IMG/VR virus record: IMGVR_UViG_3300006752_000018
Coordinates: 28,388 to 92,387 of that record
Origin: a virus
DNA length: 64,000 bases
Strand: one strand, 5' to 3'
The position numbers and the translations under genes are program-made. Within the stretch, counting starts at the first letter, position 1. Every line of letters starts with the position of its first letter. Below, piece by piece: positions 1 to 8,078 of the stretch. Under the pieces are notes generated by a model. The model did not search any database and was not told where the DNA came from. It worked only from the letters and a program-made list of their open reading frames with translations.

Positions 1-2
1 AT

Positions 3-3000
3 GTGCAATTAAATTACATTAACCAATTATACTCAGATGGCGATCTTTGGTTAGCAAATGCACAACAAAATACTTCAGGCGGTGATACAAAAAAGATAGC
101 AACAGCAAATGCATTAGGAACTAACATTGCTGGTAATAATTTAAATATCGAAGCAGGTAGTTCAACTGGTACAGGCGCCGGTGGTAACATTATTTTTAAA
201 ACAGGTAGCACAGGTTCGTCAGGATCATTGACAAATGCCCTATCTGAAAGATTTAAAATAAGTGGTAGTGATGGTGCAATTACAATTAATGCAGCATATA
301 GTCTACCTTCTAGTGATGGCACAACAGGGCAAGCACTTGTAACAGATGGTGCAGGCACTACATCTTTTGGACAAATTGCTTATTCTGCTATTTCAGGAAC
401 ACCAAACTTAGCAGCAGTCGCAACTTCAGGAAGCTACAACGATTTAACTGATACACCAGCATCAACTTCAGATGCAGCTATAAGAGCATTATTTAGTGCT
501 ACCGGAAGTTTAAGTTATGATAATTCTACAGGTGTGTTTAGTTACACAGAAAGAACTGATGCAACAATACGTGGATTAATTAGTGCATCAGGTGATTTAA
601 ATTACGATAGCAGTACTGGTGTAATTAGCTTCACACAGTCGGCTTCACCTGTAACTAGTGTAAACACAAAAACCGGTGCTGTTGTTTTAGGCACTGGTGA
701 CATATCAGAGTCAGGATCGAATTTATACTTTACTCAAGGTCGAGCAAGATCTGCATTAAGTGCAAGTGGTGATATTAGTTATGATAGTGCAACTGGTATT
801 ATATCTTATAGCGAAAGATCAGATGCAACAATACGTGGATTAATAAGTGCCGGAGGTGATTTAAGTTACGATAACAGCACAGGTGTTATGTCATTTAGCC
901 AAAGATCAGATGCAACAATACGTGGACTAATTAGCGGTACCGGAGATATTGGATATGACAATTCAACAGGTGTTATTAGCTTTAGTAATAATAGTGGATT
1001 TATAACTAGCTATACAGAAACAGACACACTAGATAGTGTAACAGGTAGAGGCGCAACTACTACTAATAACCTTACTGTAGGCGGATTAATAGTAAGTGGC
1101 GACTTAACAGTCAGCGGAACTACAACAACTATCAATACAGCTACACTTGATGTTGCAGATAACATAATAACATTAAACAGTGACGTGACTGGAACACCAA
1201 CAGAAAATGCAGGTGTATCTGTAAACAGAGGTGTGTCGTCTGCTGTTGATATTCGTTGGAACGAAACTAATGATAAATGGGAATTTACAAACGATGGTGC
1301 TAATTATCAAGTTCTTGCAGTTGATCTAGGTGATCTTACAAACAATGCAAATTACGTAAAACTTACTGATTTAAGTGCAGGTGGTGATTTAAGTTACGAT
1401 AATACGACTGGAGAATTTACATTTACTGAACGTACTGATGATGAAGTACGTGGACTTATAAGTGCAGGTGGTGATCTAACATATGATAATACTACAGGCG
1501 TAATGTCATTTAGCGAAAGATCAGATACAACCATACGTGGATTAATTAGTGCAAGTGGTGATTTAAGTTATGATAGTGCTACAGGTGTTATATCTTACAC
1601 TGAAAGAACAGATGCAACCATACGTGGATTACTTAGCGGTACTGGAGATATTACGTATGATGCAGGAACTGGACAAATAAGTTTCAATAACACTAGCGGA
1701 TTTATTACAAGTGCTAATATTACAGAAACGGATACATTACATAGTGTAACAAGTAGAAATGCTACTACAACAAATAATATTGCTGTAAACGATATGACAG
1801 TTAATGGTAACTTGATTGTATCAGGCACAACAACCACTGTTAACAGCACTACAATTAATCTTGCTGATAATATTATTACACTCAACAGCGATTTTACAAC
1901 AGGAACTCCTACTGAAAATGCAGGTATTGAAGTACTTAGAGGCGGAAGTAGCACTGTAGCAATACGGTGGAACGAAACTTCAGACAAATGGCAATACACA
2001 AACGACGGATCAAGTTATAATAACTTTCCTATTAATTTAAGTGATTTGAATAATGATTTGTCTTTCTTAGCATTGACAGATATTTCTGGCACTGGTGATA
2101 TAAGTTTTGATCAAGCTACAGGTGTAATTAGCTTTAATAACTCAAGTGGTTATCTTACTGCTGAAGCTGACACATTTGGCACAGTTACAGGTAGAGGAAA
2201 TACAACCTCAAGTGCAATTGTAGTTAACAATAGTATTACTGTACAAAACGAAATATACTCCCAAGGCGTTGCACTTAAATATTCAAATAGTGCTAATGTT
2301 CCGCAACTAGAAATTGGCGCAGATTTCTTTAGATTAGAAAATCATGATGATTTCTTTGTTGAAAGTGATATTACTTTAGGAAGAGCAGCAACTGATGCCA
2401 CAGGCGGAGCAACAAGAGCTATATCATCGGCAAATGGCGTTGGCACAAATATTGCTGGTAGTACAATTGAAGTTATTGCAGGAACATCAACCGGTACAGC
2501 TAGTAGCGGTGCTATTGTTTTCAAAACAGGGTCGCAAGGACAAGCAAGTAACAATGTTACAAACATATTACAAGAACGCTTTAGAATACGCGGTACCGAT
2601 GGTGCAATAGAAATAAATGAATCGTATACGTTACCTACAGCAGATGGAAATAATGGCACATATTTAGGTACCGACGGTAACGGAGATGTAACATTTAAGC
2701 AAATTTCTTACAGTGATTTAAGCGGTAATCCGTCTATATCTCAAGTAGGTTTAACTGGAAACTACTCAGATCTACTCGGTGCACCTACAAATGTTAGTCA
2801 CTTTACAAATGATGCAGGTTATATTACTAGCGGAAGTGAAGGAGTGTTTGATGGAGATATACTAGGTAGTGTATTTGGTGATGACTCTACATTATTAGTT
2901 GACGGTGTAAACAACACACTAAATACGGCAAGACTAGATCAAGCAGGTGCAACAAACGGTCAAGCGTTAGTTTGGAATAATTTTACACTTACTTGGGAAC

Positions 3001-3203
3001 CTGGTACAGTCGATGGTGCTAGTATTGATATTATACTAGATCAAATTGGAGATATAGACACCACTGGAGTACAAAATGGAGATTACTTGCGTTGGGATTC
3101 ATTAGCAGGAAAATGGCTACCGGTGGCAGCATCATCAAGTTCAGGTATAAGTGTAGCAGACGCTGAAGACGCATCCTTCATGGCAGCGTTAATTATGGGA
3201 TAA
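3..3203 (+). CDS. Repetitive tail fibre / virion structural protein, 5' end cut by window edge
   Basis: The reading frame is open to the left edge, so the true start lies outside; 1066 residues are visible. The protein is almost entirely repeats. A unit of about 26 residues of the type TDATIRGLISASGDLSYD occurs many times between residues about 155 and 580. A longer block ending in RWNETNDKWEFTNDG occurs twice (about 350-430 and 590-670). The N-terminal 150 residues, containing the pattern GTNIAG..STGT..G.I.FKTGS, recur at about 785-935. Such Ser/Thr/Gly/Asp-rich beta repeats are typical of trimeric phage fibre shafts. There is no enzyme motif. The next gene starts 4 nt after the stop, so the two are probably translationally coupled. 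The fibre assignment is inference from composition and neighbours. Confidence 0.75.
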   Translation: MQLNYINQLYSDGDLWLANAQQNTSGGDTKKIATANALGTNIAGNNLNIEAGSSTGTGAGGNIIFKTGSTGSSGSLTNALSERFKISGSDGAITINAAYSLPSSDGTTGQALVTDGAGTTSFGQIAYSAISGTPNLAAVATSGSYNDLTDTPASTSDAAIRALFSATGSLSYDNSTGVFSYTERTDATIRGLISASGDLNYDSSTGVISFTQSASPVTSVNTKTGAVVLGTGDISESGSNLYFTQGRARSALSASGDISYDSATGIISYSERSDATIRGLISAGGDLSYDNSTGVMSFSQRSDATIRGLISGTGDIGYDNSTGVISFSNNSGFITSYTETDTLDSVTGRGATTTNNLTVGGLIVSGDLTVSGTTTTINTATLDVADNIITLNSDVTGTPTENAGVSVNRGVSSAVDIRWNETNDKWEFTNDGANYQVLAVDLGDLTNNANYVKLTDLSAGGDLSYDNTTGEFTFTERTDDEVRGLISAGGDLTYDNTTGVMSFSERSDTTIRGLISASGDLSYDSATGVISYTERTDATIRGLLSGTGDITYDAGTGQISFNNTSGFITSANITETDTLHSVTSRNATTTNNIAVNDMTVNGNLIVSGTTTTVNSTTINLADNIITLNSDFTTGTPTENAGIEVLRGGSSTVAIRWNETSDKWQYTNDGSSYNNFPINLSDLNNDLSFLALTDISGTGDISFDQATGVISFNNSSGYLTAEADTFGTVTGRGNTTSSAIVVNNSITVQNEIYSQGVALKYSNSANVPQLEIGADFFRLENHDDFFVESDITLGRAATDATGGATRAISSANGVGTNIAGSTIEVIAGTSTGTASSGAIVFKTGSQGQASNNVTNILQERFRIRGTDGAIEINESYTLPTADGNNGTYLGTDGNGDVTFKQISYSDLSGNPSISQVGLTGNYSDLLGAPTNVSHFTNDAGYITSGSEGVFDGDILGSVFGDDSTLLVDGVNNTLNTARLDQAGATNGQALVWNNFTLTWEPGTVDGASIDIILDQIGDIDTTGVQNGDYLRWDSLAGKWLPVAASSSSGISVADAEDASFMAALIMG

Positions 3204-3207
3204 AAAA

Positions 3208-3537
3208 ATGGCAAATTATTTTAGAAATAGTATAGAAAAAAACATAGGTTCTACACCAGTAACAATGGTAGATAATACAAACAATAGTAAACTTACTGTA
3301 GTTGGAATTAGTTTAGCAAATGTTTCAGAAAGCAACTTATTCATTGATGTTACTGTAACAAATGAATTAGATGTAGAAGGATATTTTATTAAAGAAGTTA
3401 TGTTACCTCCAAATAGTAGTTTACGACTAATTGCAGGAGGAGAAAAGTTAATATTAGGTAATGACAATCAATTAAAGGTTAAAAGTAATTTAGCTAATAG
3501 TGTAGATGCAATAGTAAGTTATGTGGAAATACTCTAA
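3208..3537 (+). CDS. Small fibre-locus beta protein, paralogue of the gene at 26347
   Basis: 109 residues with no signal peptide or membrane segment. Alternating hydrophobic beta strands and the C-terminal pattern LPPNSSLRLIAGGEKLILG followed by L.VKSN.ANSVDAIVSYVE match the 108-residue protein at 26347 (IPPKGVLERTGIALGATQKL then L.VRANSANVSAVGFGVE). Both are probably one small beta-sandwich family that accompanies fibre genes in marine T4-like phages. The last base of its TAA stop is the first base of the next ATG, implying coupled translation. The exact role (collar, fibre joint or decoration) is unknown. Confidence 0.7.
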   Translation: MANYFRNSIEKNIGSTPVTMVDNTNNSKLTVVGISLANVSESNLFIDVTVTNELDVEGYFIKEVMLPPNSSLRLIAGGEKLILGNDNQLKVKSNLANSVDAIVSYVEIL

Positions 3538-4043
3538 TGGCACTAAAGAAATTAGACTCGGTTTATTATGTAGGTGAAACACCTAGGAAAAAAGCAAAAC
3601 AAACTCGTAGTCAACGTTTCTTTTATGGTATGCGATCAGACGGCGAAGAATTAATACTATGTAAAGTTGATGCATTTGATAGCACTGACGGAGTACTAGT
3701 TAATGAAATTGGTGATGATCCGAAATTTGACTTTCCTTATTTCATACCAGGTGTCAACTTTTTTGAAGGCAATGATATAAATCATGCGGAGCGTTACCCT
3801 AGTCTAATTTATCAACAATACAAATTTGATGACGGTAACTATTCTTACTATGTTGACGATAATGGCGAACTTACATTAAGAGTTAATCAAGGCATTGACG
3901 AGGGAACGGTAGTTGTTCCTGACGTACCTATTAATCCAATACAAAAAGATTATAGACGTTTTGGGGTATACCCAACATTTGATAATAACACAGTTTCGTT
4001 TGATAACCAAGACATAAGATTCGATAACAAGGAGCCGCAGTAA
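3537..4043 (+). CDS. Fibre-locus structural protein, paralogue of the gene at 16497
   Basis: 168 residues. The central part contains RFFYGMRSDGEELILCKVD, then NEIGDDP, then a GVNFFEG segment and finally YYVDDNGELTLRVNQG. The 121-residue product at 16497 has the same order: RYFYGLRRDPDGYLYFAKVD, NNVGDDP, GQDFFEG and YYINDDGEFVVRINQG. The two are therefore duplicates of a small fibre-associated family. This copy has a longer basic N-terminus (KKAKQTRSQR) and an Asn/Asp-rich C-terminal tail. Both ends overlap neighbouring genes by one base (TAATG). No biochemical function is recognised; a joining or baseplate-proximal role is inference. Confidence 0.7.
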   Translation: MALKKLDSVYYVGETPRKKAKQTRSQRFFYGMRSDGEELILCKVDAFDSTDGVLVNEIGDDPKFDFPYFIPGVNFFEGNDINHAERYPSLIYQQYKFDDGNYSYYVDDNGELTLRVNQGIDEGTVVVPDVPINPIQKDYRRFGVYPTFDNNTVSFDNQDIRFDNKEPQ

Positions 4044-5005
4044 TGGCAAAACAAATAATAAACACAGGTGCTGGCGCCAATGACGGTACAGGTGATAGCT
4101 TAAGAGATGGTGCAGGTAAAGTTAATAGTAATTTTACAGAATTATATAATGCATTAGGTAACGGCAATAGTGTACAAATTAATTTATCAGGAGCATCTTC
4201 AGGACAAATTTTAGCCTATAACGGAGTAAATTTTGTACCAAGTTCGTCTAGTGCAATTGCATTTAATGCTGTTCAATCAGATAGCGGAACCGGAGTAGCT
4301 AGTGGAGGTAATACAACCTTAGGAATTGTAGGAGCCGGCGGAATAGCAACATCAGTATCTGGAAATGTTTTAACAATTTCAGGAAACGGTTCAGGTGGAG
4401 GCGGTGGCGGAGCAAGTGTTACGGTTAGCACGACAGCACCATCTAATCCAGCAGCTGGCGATTTGTGGTATGATAGTGAATTAGGAATTTTAGCTGTTTG
4501 GTTTGCTACAGAGGGGGTATGGGTGCAATCTAACGGCGGTAATGTTATTGAACAGTTTAACGGCGATGTACAAGCAGGTATTACAACATTTATAGGAATG
4601 ACGGATACTCCTAATAGTTTTGTTGGAAGCGAAAACGCATTTGTAACGGTTAATTCAACCGGTACTGGATTAACATTTACTCCTGGCAGTAGTCAATCTG
4701 CTGATGTTCTTACTCCTATTGATATAAACATTACATCAAGCCCTTATGCTGCATCATCATACGATTTGATATTTGTAGATACAACAGCAGGCGCAGTAAG
4801 TGTTAATTTACCAGTAAGTCCGTCAAAAGGAGAAGAAATAAGAATAGTAGATATAAAAGGAAATTTTGCAACAAACGCATGTACGATAACTTCAAATAGT
4901 CCTATTCAAGGAGAATCAGAAGATCTAATTATTGATGTAAATAGAGCAAGTTTAGGATTAATCTTTCACAGCTCAGCTAACGGATGGATACTGAAAGATA
5001 GATAA
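4043..5005 (+). CDS. Short tail-fibre-type protein with Gly linker
   Basis: 320 residues. The N-terminus has the pattern GAGANDGTGDSLRDG followed by K.NSNFTELY, common at the head of phage fibre and baseplate-attached proteins. A central Gly-rich linker (about 115-125) is followed by a hairpin PAAGDLWYDSELGILAVW of the type also repeated in the sheath protein. The C-terminal 95 residues (AGAVSVNLP..., EIRIVDIKGNFATNACTI, GWILKDR) match nearly the whole of the 110-residue protein at 26700, so that domain exists both free and fused. It overlaps both neighbours by one base. It is probably part of the tail fibre network. Confidence 0.7.
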   Translation: MAKQIINTGAGANDGTGDSLRDGAGKVNSNFTELYNALGNGNSVQINLSGASSGQILAYNGVNFVPSSSSAIAFNAVQSDSGTGVASGGNTTLGIVGAGGIATSVSGNVLTISGNGSGGGGGGASVTVSTTAPSNPAAGDLWYDSELGILAVWFATEGVWVQSNGGNVIEQFNGDVQAGITTFIGMTDTPNSFVGSENAFVTVNSTGTGLTFTPGSSQSADVLTPIDINITSSPYAASSYDLIFVDTTAGAVSVNLPVSPSKGEEIRIVDIKGNFATNACTITSNSPIQGESEDLIIDVNRASLGLIFHSSANGWILKDR

Positions 5006-6729
5006 TGAGTCGTTACAGTGAAGAAAAATACTTTGAAATTCCAGTTAAACCTACAAAAGAAGCGTTGCCGTTAAGTAATAATACTATAGGTGATAGATAT
5101 ATAGTAAGCGACGATGTTTATATATGGAACGGAAATTTTTGGATCGAAGCAAATTTATTAGATCCACCGGCTAGTTTGTTTATTCAAACTTATAATGTAT
5201 CAGCTGTAAGCAATGTAGTTGACGAAGGTGATACAATAACTATAAATTTAACTACTACTAATATTCCTGATAACACAAATTTAGGCTATACAATAACAGG
5301 AACAGTATCTAGTGCAGATTTAAGTGGAGCATCGTTAACGGGATCATTTACTATTGTTAATAATGCAGCATCTGTAGCTTATACTGTTGCAGAAGATTTA
5401 ACAACTGAAGGTAGTGAAACACTGATTTTTAGTTTAGATAATGGTGCAGATAGTGTTAGTGTTACGATAGGAGATACAAGCACTACACCTATTGCTGAAT
5501 ATACACTTACTCCTAGTATTGGAACAGTAGACGAAGGCGATTCGTTTACTATAACACTTAATACTGTAAATGTTCCTACAGGAACAGTGTTACCATATAC
5601 AATTACAGGAATACAAGTAGCAGATTTAGAAGCACCGGGTGAAACTTCTTTGTCAGGATCGTTTACTGTAGATGCAGTTGGCGCTGCACAAAAATCATTC
5701 AATATTAAAGAAGATTCTAGTGTTGATGAAGGTAGTGAAACATTTGTAATTGCTTTAAATAATGGCAGTGGAAGTACGTCGGTTACAATAAACGACACAA
5801 GTGCAATTGTTTCAGGTGACGAAGTATTTACATCTGATGGAACATTTACAGTTCCGGCAGGAGTAACAAGTATAAACATTTATGCAGTTGGCGGTGGCGG
5901 CTCAGCTGAAGCCGGAGAATTTTCTAATGGATCATCTGGTGGTGGAGGCGGTGGTGCTTATGTTTCAATATTAGGCTACCCAGTTACACCTGGTGATAAT
6001 ATTACTGTTGAAGTAGGCGCAGGTAGTACCGCTGGGATAAACTATGCTAACAGTCCTTTCGAATTAGTTCACACTAATTCCGGAACAGGTCTAACTTACT
6101 ATCCACAATCTGGCTCAATAGTAGAACCAACTAATGGACAGAGTAGTAGTATAACACATAATGGTACAACAATGTTAACAGCAGGCGGCGGCAGCAAAGG
6201 TAGGATTATCACAGGCGGTAACGGGGGAGTTGGATCTGTACACGGCTCTGTTGCTACACTTGCAGACAGCCATGAAATAGTTAATGGTAAAACAGGTGAG
6301 GCTGGACAATCAGGTAATTCTGGAACAAGGCCTGGTGGTGGAGGAGGCGGAGGTCGTGGAGGCATGGGTGGTACTGGACGTGGCGACTTCTATAGAAGCA
6401 ACGGTGGATACAATTACAGTAAACAAGCAAATGGCGGCCAAGGTGGCGGCATGCATTTATATGGCGGCACAACAAATGGAAGTAATGGTGCTGATGCACC
6501 CATATTATGGAATGGAAGTTTTAACTATACTCTTGCCGGTAACGGCACTAATGGCGGAACAGCAACAGGTGATGCATACGGCGCTGGCGCTGGCGGTGGT
6601 GTAGGTGGACGTATACGTAATCAAACCATTGTCAGTAGCGGTACAAGCTATTATTATAAATGGTTTTTAGGTAGAGATACTAGCAGCGGAACTCAAGGCG
6701 CTATACGATTTGCATGGGGGAACGCATAA
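5005..6729 (+). CDS. Fibre protein: two Calx-beta-like domains plus Gly-rich domain
   Basis: 574 residues. The head (1-55) carries IGDRYIVSDDVYIWNGNFW, a short attachment-like motif shared with the next gene. Residues about 65-150 and 165-260 are two copies of a Calx-beta-like repeat (VDEGDTITINL ... TTEGSETLIFSL ... VTIGDTS). From about 272 to the end lies a Gly-rich domain that opens FTVPAGVTSINIYAVGGGG, contains long GGxGG runs and closes GAIRFAWG. The same opening and closing occur in several neighbours, including the Cys-rich adhesin candidates. The Gly-rich part is likely a polyglycine-type receptor-recognition or tip domain by analogy with T-even adhesins; that role is inferred. Confidence 0.72.
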   Translation: MSRYSEEKYFEIPVKPTKEALPLSNNTIGDRYIVSDDVYIWNGNFWIEANLLDPPASLFIQTYNVSAVSNVVDEGDTITINLTTTNIPDNTNLGYTITGTVSSADLSGASLTGSFTIVNNAASVAYTVAEDLTTEGSETLIFSLDNGADSVSVTIGDTSTTPIAEYTLTPSIGTVDEGDSFTITLNTVNVPTGTVLPYTITGIQVADLEAPGETSLSGSFTVDAVGAAQKSFNIKEDSSVDEGSETFVIALNNGSGSTSVTINDTSAIVSGDEVFTSDGTFTVPAGVTSINIYAVGGGGSAEAGEFSNGSSGGGGGGAYVSILGYPVTPGDNITVEVGAGSTAGINYANSPFELVHTNSGTGLTYYPQSGSIVEPTNGQSSSITHNGTTMLTAGGGSKGRIITGGNGGVGSVHGSVATLADSHEIVNGKTGEAGQSGNSGTRPGGGGGGGRGGMGGTGRGDFYRSNGGYNYSKQANGGQGGGMHLYGGTTNGSNGADAPILWNGSFNYTLAGNGTNGGTATGDAYGAGAGGGVGGRIRNQTIVSSGTSYYYKWFLGRDTSSGTQGAIRFAWGNA

Positions 6730-8078
6730 TGAGCAGTTATAAGGCTAACAAAGGATATCAAAAAGAATATACAAATGCATTACCTAGTATTGGCGTGCCA
6801 AACGGAAGTAAGTCTTTTATTGCTGGTGAAGTATTTTTATGGGACGGCGACGAATGGGGGTATATACAAACTGAAAATCTACCACCTATATGGAATAACA
6901 GAATAGATGCAACAGTATTTTTAGAACAAGCAGGTGCTACTACAACTTTAGATTTTGGTGCAACAGATCCTGAAGGCGCTTCAATAAATTACGAATTATC
7001 TTATCCGACATTTACTAGTGATAACACAGGTACAGATCCAGTTGATTCGTTAACATTTGATGATGATACAGGTGTATTAGTTATCACACCTATTACAACA
7101 ACAGACACTTGTGAAAAACTTATTAGAGTAACTGCTAGTGACGGAATTAATAGTATTTCAAAAGATGTATTATTATTACTTTCTCAAACAGTTACTACCG
7201 CAGCAGATAGCGGAGCAATTTGGGTTAAACCAGGAGTGTATACATGGATTCCTCCTCAAGGAACTCCTGCATTGATACACATTGTTTGTATAGGAGCTGG
7301 CGGTGGTGGTTCTGGTATGCAATCTTCAACTAACACATCTGGTGCAGGTGGAGGCGGTGGTACATTATCTTATGCTAATAATGTTGCAAATGACGGTTCG
7401 TCACTAACAATTATAGTCGGTGCTGGAGGCAGCGGAGGCATAAGAAACTTTCCAGGTTCTAACGGTGGATTTACTAGAGTTCAAAAAACTACGAATGGAC
7501 AAGTACTGATAGAAGCATCAGGCGGCGATGGCGGATCGTTTGGCACTGCTGGTGAAGGCGGTGGAGTTGCTGGACTAAATTCAGCATATTCTGGAGGTGA
7601 TGGCGGCAGTGGAGCAACAGGTGTTGGAAGTACAGGCGGAGGCGGTGGCGGTGCAGGTGGCTACGGCGGTCTTGGTGGTACAGGTGGAAGTTCGTCGTTT
7701 ATTCAAAATCTTCCAGCAAATGGTCAAAACGGAACAGCAGGTGTAGGTGGCGGTGGCGCTGGCGGCAGTGAAGCTACCTCATCACCAGGATTATCTGGAG
7801 GCGGTGGTGTAGGATTTTATGGTCTAGGATCGGACGGACTTCCAGTACTCCGAAGCGGTGGCGGTGGTGGATCAGGCGCAAGCGATGGAGATATAGGAAC
7901 AGGTGGATTTCCAGGTGGTGGCGGCAGTGGCACAGCCGTAACTACTAATACAGCAGCAGGATTTGGACAAGATGGAGCAGACGGAGCTGTTAGAATAATG
8001 TGGGGAGATAGTCGCAGCTTTCCTTCAGTCAATGCAGCAGATACAGATAGTATTGTGCAAGAACAGGACTATTCATAA
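6729..8078 (+). CDS. Fibre protein: cadherin-like domain plus Gly-rich domain
   Basis: 449 residues from the ATG overlapping the upstream stop (TAATG). An in-frame ATG at 6714 would overlap more and is less likely. The head (about 1-50) has the FIAGEVFLWDGDEWGY attachment-type motif. Residues about 55-155 resemble a cadherin-like or Ig-like repeat (ATDPEGASINYELSYPTF, ITTTDTCEKLIRVTASDG). Residues about 160-425 form a Gly-rich domain that ends GAVRIMWGDSRSFPS. Coding DNA in this part is clearly richer in G and C than its surroundings because of GGC/GGT codons. It is the third member of a run of one-base-overlapping fibre genes, so it is probably made from one mRNA with its neighbours. Confidence 0.7.
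   Translation: MSSYKANKGYQKEYTNALPSIGVPNGSKSFIAGEVFLWDGDEWGYIQTENLPPIWNNRIDATVFLEQAGATTTLDFGATDPEGASINYELSYPTFTSDNTGTDPVDSLTFDDDTGVLVITPITTTDTCEKLIRVTASDGINSISKDVLLLLSQTVTTAADSGAIWVKPGVYTWIPPQGTPALIHIVCIGAGGGGSGMQSSTNTSGAGGGGGTLSYANNVANDGSSLTIIVGAGGSGGIRNFPGSNGGFTRVQKTTNGQVLIEASGGDGGSFGTAGEGGGVAGLNSAYSGGDGGSGATGVGSTGGGGGGAGGYGGLGGTGGSSSFIQNLPANGQNGTAGVGGGGAGGSEATSSPGLSGGGGVGFYGLGSDGLPVLRSGGGGGSGASDGDIGTGGFPGGGGSGTAVTTNTAAGFGQDGADGAVRIMWGDSRSFPSVNAADTDSIVQEQDYS

Noticed and set aside
1-3200. Regularly spaced near-identical DNA blocks that look like a direct-repeat array
   Set aside because: They follow codon phase and encode an Ile-Arg-Gly-Leu type protein repeat; there are no constant repeats with unique spacers, so this is not CRISPR.
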